Assembly: GCA_030407315.1 (NCBI GenBank)
Contig: JALQPE010002496.1
Location: 1 to 64,000, forward strand
Reading direction: 5' to 3'
Source of the DNA: Asparagopsis taxiformis
Lineage: Eukaryota > Rhodophyta > Florideophyceae > Bonnemaisoniales > Bonnemaisoniaceae
Length of the DNA: 64,000 nucleotides
Below are positions 1-8,457 of this stretch, in pieces. The notes beneath the pieces are model-generated. The model did not search any database. It saw only the letters and a list, made by a program, of their open reading frames with translations, and had not been told where the DNA came from. Position numbers and translations under genes: made by a program. Every line of letters starts with the position of its first letter. Positions within the stretch are counted from its first letter, which is position 1.

Positions 1-575
1 CCTGATTTGAGTTAAATTTGGGCTATTCTCAAAAACATGCACATGTGAACATGTTTTTGAGATGGGGGGTGTGCCGTACGGCAAATCGACCCGCCCAATC
101 TGATGTTTTTTGCAAGATTTTTTGTGCCCGAAATTCTTAGAATTTAATGGCTGGCCAGCAGTGCAATCGAGCTGGACATCCACCGGACGTTCCATTTCAG
201 GTTGGTCGTGAGAGAGTGGGGTGGGGACCATGATGGAACCAGGACCAAGGACTGTCCCTGACGTGTTGAGCCTGAATGAAATCGACCCGTCGTTAGCGCC
301 ATTTAGCCTTACAGTTAGTGCTTACAGAAGCCAGTGACAACCCCACTCGGGCGGCGGCCGGTTCCTGGGGCCGTTGTGGCCAAATTAGACACCTTGATTA
401 GAATTAAAATTTGGGCTATTCTCAAAAACATGCACATGTGAACATGTTTTTGAGATGGGGGTGTGCCGTACGGCACAATCGACCGCCCAAATCAAGGTTT
501 TTACAATATTTTTGCTGCCCGAAATTCTACAATTTCTGGGCTGGCCAGTAATGCATTAGCTATCTGCTCTAACCC
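1..575 (+). repeat. Two E1 inverted-repeat modules in tandem
   Basis: Two copies of a module of about 180 bp start at 1 and about 398 with CCTGATTTGA or a variant. Each carries a perfect 12-bp stem (CTCAAAAACATG / CATGTTTTTGAG) whose loop holds CACATGTG, then the palindrome GTGCCGTACGGCAC (altered in the first copy), then a conserved tail ending in a GGCTGGCCAG motif. A spacer (about 200-397) separates them. Its bases GTTAGTGC and GACAACCCCACT match the spacer on the 3' side of the MTase-SET block in copy R (46660-46745, inverted) better than the 5'-side spacer (41150-41235). Confidence 0.8.
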
Positions 576-1074
576 GATTCTAACAAGCAGAAAGAATCCT
601 CTCCTTCATGACGATGCTCTCGAATTGAGTGCAATGCAACGGACTCCCTCCAGGAGAACGACAAAGCATCGTCTTTTGCAAGGTATTTCCGTACGAAAAA
701 TAATCGAAAAACATATTTGACTTTAACCTAACAGCTATCGCGAGCACCGTACTCAGCTATATTTCCTCTGTAATTTCCTTCCTCCAACCAATCAATAGCC
801 GCTTGGTCACAGGCTTAAAAGCCTTCCACTATCTGTCCTATCCATCGAAGACCCTCGGAGGGTTCGATCCAGGCCTTCATCACCCATGATGGGTGTGCAA
901 CCCGAGAAATTGAAAATGGAACATATTGCGACAGGGACGAGATATCATTCAATGAAAGAGAAGTTCTCTTTCGTTTACTTTTTTCTAACAAGATTCTAAA
1001 CGTCTACAAACCCTATGTCGTCCGTCCGTTTTCATCCCGGAGAGATGTGGATGTGAGGTAAGACGCAGTGGTGA

Positions 1075-1445
1075 TGTCGCGTTGATTCCCACAGACGGAG
1101 GTGGAGGAGGTGGCTACGGAGGAAGCCTGGAGAACTTGTCCGGTACTGACATCTCACATGTTGAACATGTGAGATGTCAGTACCCATGGATGGGAAGAAA
1201 AACATGTTGAGGTCCGGTTCGGATATTGTTGCCATTAACGGAGGCGGAGGAGGCGGCTACGGTGCAAGCCTGGAGAACATGTGACTCACATCTCGGAGAT
1301 GTCAGTACCCATGGATGAGAAGAAAAGCATGTTGAGGTGCGGTTCGGATATTCGATCCATTAACGGAGGTGGTGGAGGAGGCTATGGTGGAAGCCTGGAG
1401 AAGAATAGAGCAGTCCTATACCCATGGATCACAAGAAGACGTTGT
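1075..1445 (+). repeat. Degenerate tandem repeat of about 115 bp, Gly-codon rich
   Basis: Three to four imperfect units each contain CCATTAACGGAGG, a (GGA/GGC)n tract, AGCCTGGAGAA, an ATGTGAGATGTCAGTACCC segment and a CATGTTGAGGT segment. The repeat lies in the 5' flank of the MTase-SET gene and recurs at 41895-42235 in copy R with a different unit number. One frame reads through a Gly-rich stretch, but no longer ORF supports a protein. The rest of 576-1698 shows no gene I can support. Confidence 0.6.
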
Positions 1446-1698
1446 TGGGCTCCTTTTCGAAGCCCATTCGTCTCTTGAATAAATTTAGCACCCAAATCAT
1501 ATACGATTGCCGAGTTGACACCCCGTATGTCTCGTTGGTAGAAATAGCAGGGGTTCCACCACTCAGCTGGCGGGAAGTAGTTACTGATTATATGAGATAT
1601 GGCTTAGCTCCCGCCAAAACCGATAGCTCTGGGCTCAGGTTCTCCAAATGTGGTTATACGAATGTGTTCCGACAATGCTAGAAGACGAATATCTGCAT

Positions 1699-1890
1699 CC
1701 TGATTTGAATTAAAATTTGGGCTATTCTCAAAAACATGCACATGTGAACATGTTTTTGAGATGGGGGTGTGCCGTACGGCACAATCGACCGCCCAAATCG
1801 ATGTTTTTTGCAATATTTTTTCTGCCCGAAATATTACAATTTCTGGGCTGGCCAGCAATGCATCTGAGCTGGACATCCCCATGTCCAGTG
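1699..1890 (+). repeat. E1 inverted-repeat module
   Basis: Third plus-strand copy of the palindromic module, the one nearest the MTase-SET start. It contains the CTCAAAAACATG/CATGTTTTTGAG stem and the intact GTGCCGTACGGCAC palindrome. It is followed by about 340 bp of unique leader before the ATG at 2229. The equivalent in copy R is 42517-42700. Confidence 0.8.
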
Positions 1891-1944
1891 GCCGTCCGGA
1901 TGTCGCTCACCTGGTAAGCGTGATGCACCTGTGACAACCTATGT

Positions 1945-1978
1945 GACTGCAGTCACAGCCGCCATGGCGGCCGTGCAG
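1945..1978. other. Two adjoining palindromes, insertion relative to copy R
   Basis: TGTGACTGCAGTCACA (16 nt) is followed directly by GCCGCCATGGCGGC (14 nt), both perfect palindromes. Copy R (around 42757-42775) has TGTGACTGGCGGCC in the same place. The extra 17 nt in L are inverted copies of the left flank (AGTCACA) and right flank (GCCGCC), the pattern left by opening of hairpin-capped break ends. Confidence 0.7.
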
Positions 1979-2228
1979 TACAACACTCAAAGACAGGGAA
2001 TCACAATCTTTTTAAAATTTTTCTCTACCACGTATCCGTCACAACTTATTACCTACACCGGTTACGGGTTTCAAGACCTTTCCAGTGCTGTGTACCCGTA
2101 TACTCTGTTCCGTTCGATATCAACCAGTGTTCCTCACGAAAGAGTGCAAACGTCACGAGATACGTCGTCAAATTTGACTGTCTCGCCGAGCGGTCGCCAT
2201 CCTGTACCGAATTTCCACTCATTCCATT

Positions 2229-5200
2229 ATGACGAATAAGCGCAGGCGCAACAGCAATCCGATCGTTGACGACGCAACCGTGCCAATTCTGCGCGAACCC
2301 GCTAGCCCTTGGGAGGATTCTAGTGACATGGGTACACGTCGAAACGTAGGTCGCGCCGCCCGCGAAACTACTCTCGCTGGCAAAGACTTCCTCCGCCTCT
2401 TGCTGGATTTATTCGCCCACTCAAGTTTCGCAGACTTGACGGACAAGCCGGGAGGTTTCACATACGCGGACCTTGGCGCTTGGGTTGCGCAGGGCACGGA
2501 AGAACAATTTGCGGCGCTGCAAGGTCGACTCAGCATGGCCTTCAGCGGTCGTTCGAAGAATGCTGGAGTCGAGGCGGATGTTGCCGAAATCGTCATGGCA
2601 GAGATGAACGTTGAGCGAGCCAAGCAGATTGTTCGTCTGGCATTACCGATTGCCGAGTTTTCAAGACAGGATGAGCGTATCGGGCAATGGGTTGAGCACT
2701 GCATCCTTTCTGGGATCGTGCCGCAGACCTTCCTTATTGGATGTAACATGCTTCCTTCGCCACTACAGGCGCCGCAGCGCGGGGAACCAAGCGCCTTCGT
2801 TCTTGCTCCACCGGAAACGTTCGAGGTATTGATGTATTTCCAAGCGTTGTCTATCATCCGAAATCACAACAAGAACCTGCCGCGTCGCCGAATAGGCGAC
2901 GCGGCCGAAGAGGGGAACGAAGCCGCACGCGTCCCAGCCCATCGGAAAAGCACTAATCGAGCTTGTTACGTGGTTCAAGTTTTATACCATGCTTGGACCG
3001 ATGTGGCCTTCGCCGCAAAGTTTTCCAGCTTCGAAGAGTTGATGGCGCCGTACATCATTTTCGACAGCAGTGAGCATTGGTTTGACGTGCTCGATGAAGG
3101 TCTATTCGCACCGATGGAGCAGAAGCTAGATCTCTACCACGACAAAGCTCCCCTATCTCATCCTGATGGATATGGTGGAAAAGTAGAGACAAGAACCAGT
3201 GCGCAGCACAGTGCATTTAGGGACCTTGTGAGGAAGTTCTTCGACCGGTTGCAGTTTCTTATCGTCAACCCGGACCTGTACACCTGGCCGGAGTCCGACC
3301 GCTGGGGGGCCCTGGAAATATACTTGTCAAGCGGAAATCCGGACAAGCTGCCAGCGTACTTTGACACCCTCGACGAAGACGTTATGGCTGTCCTCCGCCC
3401 GGCACCACAAGCCGCGGACGCAGAAAAGGTCCCCAAGCCGGTTGATGACACTCCCACTCGTCGCAACACAGGAGGGAGAGGTTTGGTTCCGTCGACAAGA
3501 CACACAACCAAGCTTGAACTTGGGCCTGGGAGGACCAGTCTTACTGCCCAAGGGCCGTCTCCCCCGTCACCGTCACCCCATGCGACAGAAGAGCAGGAAA
3601 GTGAAGGGCAGGCTCTCGCAAAGGACTTTCTTTCGAAAATGAGTCAGTATTGCCGGGTGTACGACGTCCCTTTCGAAGATTTGGTCAGTGCCGACGAGAG
3701 CCGAGAACACGTGCCCATCACGGGCAACGTTCAGCTCATTCTGACTGATCCGCCCTACAATGTTCGTCGTCGTAAGAGGAACGATTCCAACTCTTCGTAC
3801 GACAGGCTAACTGCAGAAGATATGCAGGCTAGCATCGAAGTGTTTGACGAGCTGTTGCGCCCCGGTGGCCACGGCATCGTGTTCTGCTCCGTTTTGCAGT
3901 TCTACGAATGGTTCCATTACTTGGAAACGTACAAAGGACCGCAGTCAGAAGGCCCAACCGATGCTGCTGCCAGTGATGACGGGTCGGATGAAGAAGAGGT
4001 TACGTCCATGAATTCGGACTCCGAAGCATCGCAGCACAGTGGCGAAGAAAGTGCGGATGAGGAGGATGACGAGGACGAGGAGGAGGAGGACGTCGTTCGG
4101 AATTCAGTTTTCTTCGTTGACGAGGTACCTCTGTTGTTTGTCCGACTACCTGGGCACCTCTATCAAATGCCGGGGCGGAAGAGGTACCAACGCATGAACA
4201 TGGCAGAGGTCGCTATCCACTTCTGGAAGCGAGGTGTTCCGTTCAAGACTGGAAGCGAGATGGTGGCCTATAGGAACCACGGATACATGGACGGCACGTA
4301 CCCGGCGTGGTGCAACGTCACCATCAATATGCCCGCCATCGATTCGAATGAGATGGTGTGGCGAACAAGGAGCACAACCGGTGCTACGGTCAGAGTTCGT
4401 GCAGAGCAGAAGAGCGTCGCTCTCATGATGGAGTTGATCAGCCAGCATTCACAGCCTGGTGATATTGTTGTCGATCCATTCTCTGGCACTTTCGCAACGG
4501 GAAAAGCAGCTATGAGCTTGCCTGAGCACCGTGTTTTCGTCGGCAGTGACATGGACAAATTGTGTGTGGCACGATCGCTTCCAAAGCTGTGTGCAGTCAT
4601 GTCACGTGTAATTCTTTCAAACAACACTGACATGAGGGTCACGACAGAAGCGAAACAGAGTGCTGAGAAGTTCTTGGCGTCCCCCTCTGTCACGATGCGT
4701 ACACAGAGGGAACGCAGGATCATCGAACCCCCACCTGGCCTTCCCCTGTACCAGAGGTTCCCGAAATATATTCGGCAGTACCTCTGGCAGCTGTGCCCAG
4801 AGTCGATTGCGTCGCACGAGCACATGGAAAAACCGGTACATTATTGGCCACCTTCCCTGCGCCGCTGGTTGCAAACTGAAAACCCTCGCGTGATGCGGGC
4901 ACACGATTGTGTTGCGAAAAAATTGAGCGTTCGACCATCGCTGATTAAGCATCCAAATGCAGGAAGAGGGCTCTTCGCTGAACAGACATTTAATGTTGGC
5001 GACGAAGTATGTGCATACTACGGAACTGTTGTGTACTCTGATATGAGCAAGGAGTCGATGAGGTTCGCGTACGGAGAGGGTCACATGGCGATAACGAAGG
5101 AAACATTCTTGATGTATGCCATCAAGCTGTATGCAACAGCGGAGGACGACGAAAACATCGAGCATCCAATTTGGATTGTTCCGGCTCCGTTCTGTTCGGC

Positions 5201-5435
5201 GCAGTTCATCAACGACCCGCGGTATTTGCGAGGTGAGGACACTCCGGCGGAAGACACCAGGCGGATGGCCAACGTCGAGTTTGTCGAGAACTACAGCAGC
5301 GGTTCGACGGGGAAGAAGCTCAAGGCGAAGGACCTAGAAAATCCGAAGATCATTGTAGTACGTGCAATCCGCGATATCCGTCCGGGGCAGGAGCTCTACG
5401 TTCATTATGGGACAGCGTTTAGAGCATGGAATTAG
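2229..5435 (+). CDS. DNA N6-adenine/N4-cytosine methyltransferase-SET fusion protein (copy L)
   Basis: A single 1068-residue frame. Residues 1-460 are unrecognised. DPPY at about 507-510 is motif IV of amino-methyltransferases; DPFSGT at about 749-754 is the AdoMet-binding motif I. The order IV then I fits the beta-type N6/N4 methyltransferase fold. A strongly acidic insert (about 580-630) separates them. The C-terminus (about 895-1068) is a SET domain: GRGLFA, then FINDP in place of the usual NHS, then ELYVHYG near the end. By family, the first domain methylates an exocyclic amine of DNA and the second methylates protein lysine; neither activity is shown here. The start ATG at 2229 is the first conserved one in both copies. 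AATAAA lies at 5467-5472. The gene is flanked by inverted modules and points toward the accessory gene; in copy R it points away. Confidence 0.85.
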   Translation: MTNKRRRNSNPIVDDATVPILREPASPWEDSSDMGTRRNVGRAARETTLAGKDFLRLLLDLFAHSSFADLTDKPGGFTYADLGAWVAQGTEEQFAALQGRLSMAFSGRSKNAGVEADVAEIVMAEMNVERAKQIVRLALPIAEFSRQDERIGQWVEHCILSGIVPQTFLIGCNMLPSPLQAPQRGEPSAFVLAPPETFEVLMYFQALSIIRNHNKNLPRRRIGDAAEEGNEAARVPAHRKSTNRACYVVQVLYHAWTDVAFAAKFSSFEELMAPYIIFDSSEHWFDVLDEGLFAPMEQKLDLYHDKAPLSHPDGYGGKVETRTSAQHSAFRDLVRKFFDRLQFLIVNPDLYTWPESDRWGALEIYLSSGNPDKLPAYFDTLDEDVMAVLRPAPQAADAEKVPKPVDDTPTRRNTGGRGLVPSTRHTTKLELGPGRTSLTAQGPSPPSPSPHATEEQESEGQALAKDFLSKMSQYCRVYDVPFEDLVSADESREHVPITGNVQLILTDPPYNVRRRKRNDSNSSYDRLTAEDMQASIEVFDELLRPGGHGIVFCSVLQFYEWFHYLETYKGPQSEGPTDAAASDDGSDEEEVTSMNSDSEASQHSGEESADEEDDEDEEEEDVVRNSVFFVDEVPLLFVRLPGHLYQMPGRKRYQRMNMAEVAIHFWKRGVPFKTGSEMVAYRNHGYMDGTYPAWCNVTINMPAIDSNEMVWRTRSTTGATVRVRAEQKSVALMMELISQHSQPGDIVVDPFSGTFATGKAAMSLPEHRVFVGSDMDKLCVARSLPKLCAVMSRVILSNNTDMRVTTEAKQSAEKFLASPSVTMRTQRERRIIEPPPGLPLYQRFPKYIRQYLWQLCPESIASHEHMEKPVHYWPPSLRRWLQTENPRVMRAHDCVAKKLSVRPSLIKHPNAGRGLFAEQTFNVGDEVCAYYGTVVYSDMSKESMRFAYGEGHMAITKETFLMYAIKLYATAEDDENIEHPIWIVPAPFCSAQFINDPRYLRGEDTPAEDTRRMANVEFVENYSSGSTGKKLKAKDLENPKIIVVRAIRDIRPGQELYVHYGTAFRAWN

Positions 5436-5684
5436 GGTCACGAAAGATGTTTTCATTTCGACTACAAATAAAGCTACGTTCCAGAGTTGAAGTATATCAT
5501 ATAATGCAGCATGTCCAGCCACCATTAGTCCAGGGTGAAACCTATTGAGCAGTACTCGCCTGTCAAAAACCAATCGTTCACACTCTAGGTGCACTTCGTC
5601 CGAGCAGTGAACCTGACTGCTTGGTTGCTGTTATGCGTGCAGATGCAAAATACAAGACCAAGTTGAAATGGACGCCCGGTGGAT

Positions 5685-5866
5685 GTCCAGCTCAGTTGCA
5701 TTGCTGTCCAGCCCAGAAATTCTACAATTCAGGGCAGAAAAAAATATTGCAAAAAACATCGATTTCAGCGGGTCGATTGTGCCGTACGGCACACCCCCAT
5801 CTCAAAAACATGTTCACATGTGCATGTTTTTGAGAATAGCCCAAATTTTAATTCAAATCAGGACGT
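5685..5866 (-). repeat. E1 inverted-repeat module (minus orientation)
   Basis: The module in inverted orientation ends AATTCAAATCAGG at 5852-5864. It closes the MTase-SET block and abuts the leader of the next gene. With the plus-strand modules upstream it forms an inverted pair around the MTase-SET gene. Confidence 0.8.
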
Positions 5867-5867
5867 C

Positions 5868-6094
5868 TTCCGGACATAGGGGTGCTCGCGGCCTAGCTCG
5901 ACAGCTGTAATTGTACCTCATTAAATACTGTTGATGACTGCCTACCGTATACAATCTGGGCTGTTGGCGTATTCTCCGGTACTTGACCTGACCTGAACGT
6001 TCATCGCAGACCGTTGTGGTTACCGACACTATACAGCATTTTTTTTGTATCTCGTGCAACGCAATCCTTCCATCGCTTCCGGGAAGGCTTCATT
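5868..6094 (+). promoter_or_regulatory. Leader of accessory gene, shared with the ParB-dioxygenase gene
   Basis: The segment GGGGTGCTCGC...GACAGCTGTAATT...GACTGCCT (about 5879-5945) is similar to 47559-47635, which lies at the same position before the ParB-dioxygenase gene. In copy R it recurs inverted at about 40785-40855. A shared sequence placed between a module and an ATG in three places suggests a common promoter or leader; no core promoter element is certain. Confidence 0.45.
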
Positions 6095-8380
6095 ATGCCG
6101 CCGCGTATTGCGAAGAAAGCTCCAAAGCCTCCGGGCCTCCCGAAAAACCGGTCAGCAGCTGCTGTATCGAGTGCCCGACAATCCCGTGCGAAGAAGCGGT
6201 GTGGGCCTACCGGCAGCATTGAACCGCGGTCCGGTAGTCGCAAGACGGACCGGCGCAGAACTGGGGATCCGCAGCGAGAAAGTGAGGAAGGAGGAACGGC
6301 GCGGAGAGAGATGGGGCTTGACCGAGGCAAGCGTGCTCGCAGGGACAGTGAACATCATGATGATGACATGATAGTGGCTCAAAACATGTTGGAATTGCGG
6401 CAGAGTGCTATGGCAAAGGTAGTTCCTCCCGGGTTGGCAGATGCGGAGGTGCTGCAGACGGAGTCCCAGCCGGGGGTTCGCGAGACACTGGAGGCTGTGA
6501 CCCCCACTGCGCCAACTATGCCGAGTACATCAGCCCCAGCAGGTAATGCAGTCAGGGACCCGAGGATAGCGGCAAGGGATGTTGTTTCTGAGCAACGTTC
6601 ACAGGATGCCAACTATCATCGGCGGTCAGGTGGTACTGAGGGGAGAGAGCAGCCGGAGTGCGGGCCTCGTCACAACAGACTGTCATTGGTGCCAAATATG
6701 CGCGTAACGCCCCCGCGACGTCAGGCTATTGCCGATGGAGGACATCATAATCCCGATAGCGTGGGAGATGGGGGGACGGTGAGGGCAGAGAGGTTGCATC
6801 CGCCGGAATCCATCGATTTAATGGCGAGTCGCATCAATGCGCAGAAGAAGAAGATCGCGGAGCTGGAAAAAAAAGTGTTTAGCCAGGACATAGCAAACAA
6901 GGCGCTCACCACGGAGATAGTTGCGTTGGAGGCTAAGGTGAAAACTCTGCAGGCGGAAAATGCCAGCCTTACTGCAATTGCGAGAACAGGTAGAATCAGT
7001 GATCACGGTGGCGGTAAGTCGAAAATACAGAAAGCCATTCCTGTGAAATACCTTGGAGTTCTTAGGGCGGTTGAGGAAAACCTGACAAAGTGGTGCAAGA
7101 ACGAGACTATGGAGCTGGACCCTATAGCGGAACAAACGCAGAGACGTTGGACTGGACGTACCATCGAGGTAGAGCCGGTAGAAGGGACACTTTGGAGCGA
7201 AAACGGTGTAGGATATATTGCTACCCCTCCGGGCTACATCATCAAGAATCTGCAGTGGTATACACCTTCGTACAGAGACGAGAGTGATCTGCTGAATGAC
7301 TTGGTGCGACACGTACTGCGTCAAAGTCCGTGGTGTGATGTGTTTTCCGATGAGGAGCAGCGTGTGTGCTGTCAAGAGGCTGTGGCGGGGAGCAAGGAAT
7401 TGAAAGTGAAGGTGACGCAGAAACTGTCCGACGTGATGAGTGCACGGAAGCGTAATGCGAGGGACAGATTGTTCGGTTCGCTGGGGTACACGAAATTAAT
7501 GTCTAGATGCACGATGCTGACGACGCGAGCTGAGATGGACGAGCGAGAGGATCAAAAGCGCGAAGCGTCTGAGAAGCTTTTGAAACGGGAAAGCAACGGT
7601 GATTTGGATATGGGGAGGTGGCGAACGGCACCGTTCTCAGAGCTGCGATACAGCAAAGGCATGGTTCCTGACAGCTTCGAAATGGAAGTGAATGGTGATG
7701 CATGGTTTAACAACCGAGTAGCTGTGAATGTGCTGGACATCTTCAGGGGTTATTCGATACGACCAGAACAAGTAATGGACATAGAGACGAGCATACTAAC
7801 GCTGGCGCGCCTGGATGCTTGGCTAGTGACTACTGTGGAGTGTTTGGATGAACCGAAGGGGAAAGGAGGTGCACGGCAGAAGGAGTTTACAAGGCGGTAC
7901 AGTCAATATGTGGGGGTAGCTTTTCAGCAATTAGTTGGTATGGTGGTGTACTGCATGTCTTGTCTCCAAGGCTCGCAAGCAAGGGAAGAAACGGACGTTG
8001 TCGAGAGCGAACAGCGGACTAGTGCACAGTCACGGCATGTGTTTGCAAGCCGTACTGTGACGAGAGAGGCTGTTGAAGTGTGGCAAAGCGGAGAGGGGTC
8101 TGGAATTGTTCATGTCGTTGATGATGTAAACCGCTGCTCATCACTTGTTCTAGTGTCCGAGGATTGGATTCAATCGCATATTACGTCAAACCTCGGTGCT
8201 GTAATGGATTGTGTGATTGCGCAAGGACTAATTGGCGCAGAACTTTTCGTCGTTGACCCATATGCTGGACACCTGAGTGCAAACCTGAATGTCGAAATCA
8301 ATGCCCCACAGTATGGGGGCATGGAGCGGCGCCATGCAGCCACTGCTGATAACGGATTTGGCGTAATGGAGGATGGTTGA
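6095..8380 (+). CDS. E1 accessory coiled-coil protein (copy L)
   Basis: A 761-residue protein of unknown function. The start is the ATG at 6095 (MPPRIAKKAP), because copy R begins at the same codon and the upstream extension is not conserved. The N-terminal 120 residues are basic and rich in Pro/Arg/Ser, suggesting nuclear or DNA association. Residues about 242-293 are a clear heptad coiled coil rich in Lys, Glu, Leu and Ala. The C-terminal 450 residues look folded (several Trp and Tyr) but match no family I can name. The gene converges on the transposase, with 77 bp between stop codons. Its retention beside the transposase in both copies suggests a role in transposition, such as a DNA-binding partner; this is inference. 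Confidence 0.8.
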   Translation: MPPRIAKKAPKPPGLPKNRSAAAVSSARQSRAKKRCGPTGSIEPRSGSRKTDRRRTGDPQRESEEGGTARREMGLDRGKRARRDSEHHDDDMIVAQNMLELRQSAMAKVVPPGLADAEVLQTESQPGVRETLEAVTPTAPTMPSTSAPAGNAVRDPRIAARDVVSEQRSQDANYHRRSGGTEGREQPECGPRHNRLSLVPNMRVTPPRRQAIADGGHHNPDSVGDGGTVRAERLHPPESIDLMASRINAQKKKIAELEKKVFSQDIANKALTTEIVALEAKVKTLQAENASLTAIARTGRISDHGGGKSKIQKAIPVKYLGVLRAVEENLTKWCKNETMELDPIAEQTQRRWTGRTIEVEPVEGTLWSENGVGYIATPPGYIIKNLQWYTPSYRDESDLLNDLVRHVLRQSPWCDVFSDEEQRVCCQEAVAGSKELKVKVTQKLSDVMSARKRNARDRLFGSLGYTKLMSRCTMLTTRAEMDEREDQKREASEKLLKRESNGDLDMGRWRTAPFSELRYSKGMVPDSFEMEVNGDAWFNNRVAVNVLDIFRGYSIRPEQVMDIETSILTLARLDAWLVTTVECLDEPKGKGGARQKEFTRRYSQYVGVAFQQLVGMVVYCMSCLQGSQAREETDVVESEQRTSAQSRHVFASRTVTREAVEVWQSGEGSGIVHVVDDVNRCSSLVLVSEDWIQSHITSNLGAVMDCVIAQGLIGAELFVVDPYAGHLSANLNVEINAPQYGGMERRHAATADNGFGVMEDG

Positions 8381-8457
8381 AATTAGTGCAGTAAATGTGA
8401 CGTGGACTAGAAGGCTTATCATGTAGTACATTATCAATAGAGTGCTGCGATTTAGAT

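Noticed and set aside
2229..5435. Methyltransferase as part of a restriction-modification system
   Set aside because: No nuclease gene is adjacent; the SET fusion and transposase context point to a chromatin role.
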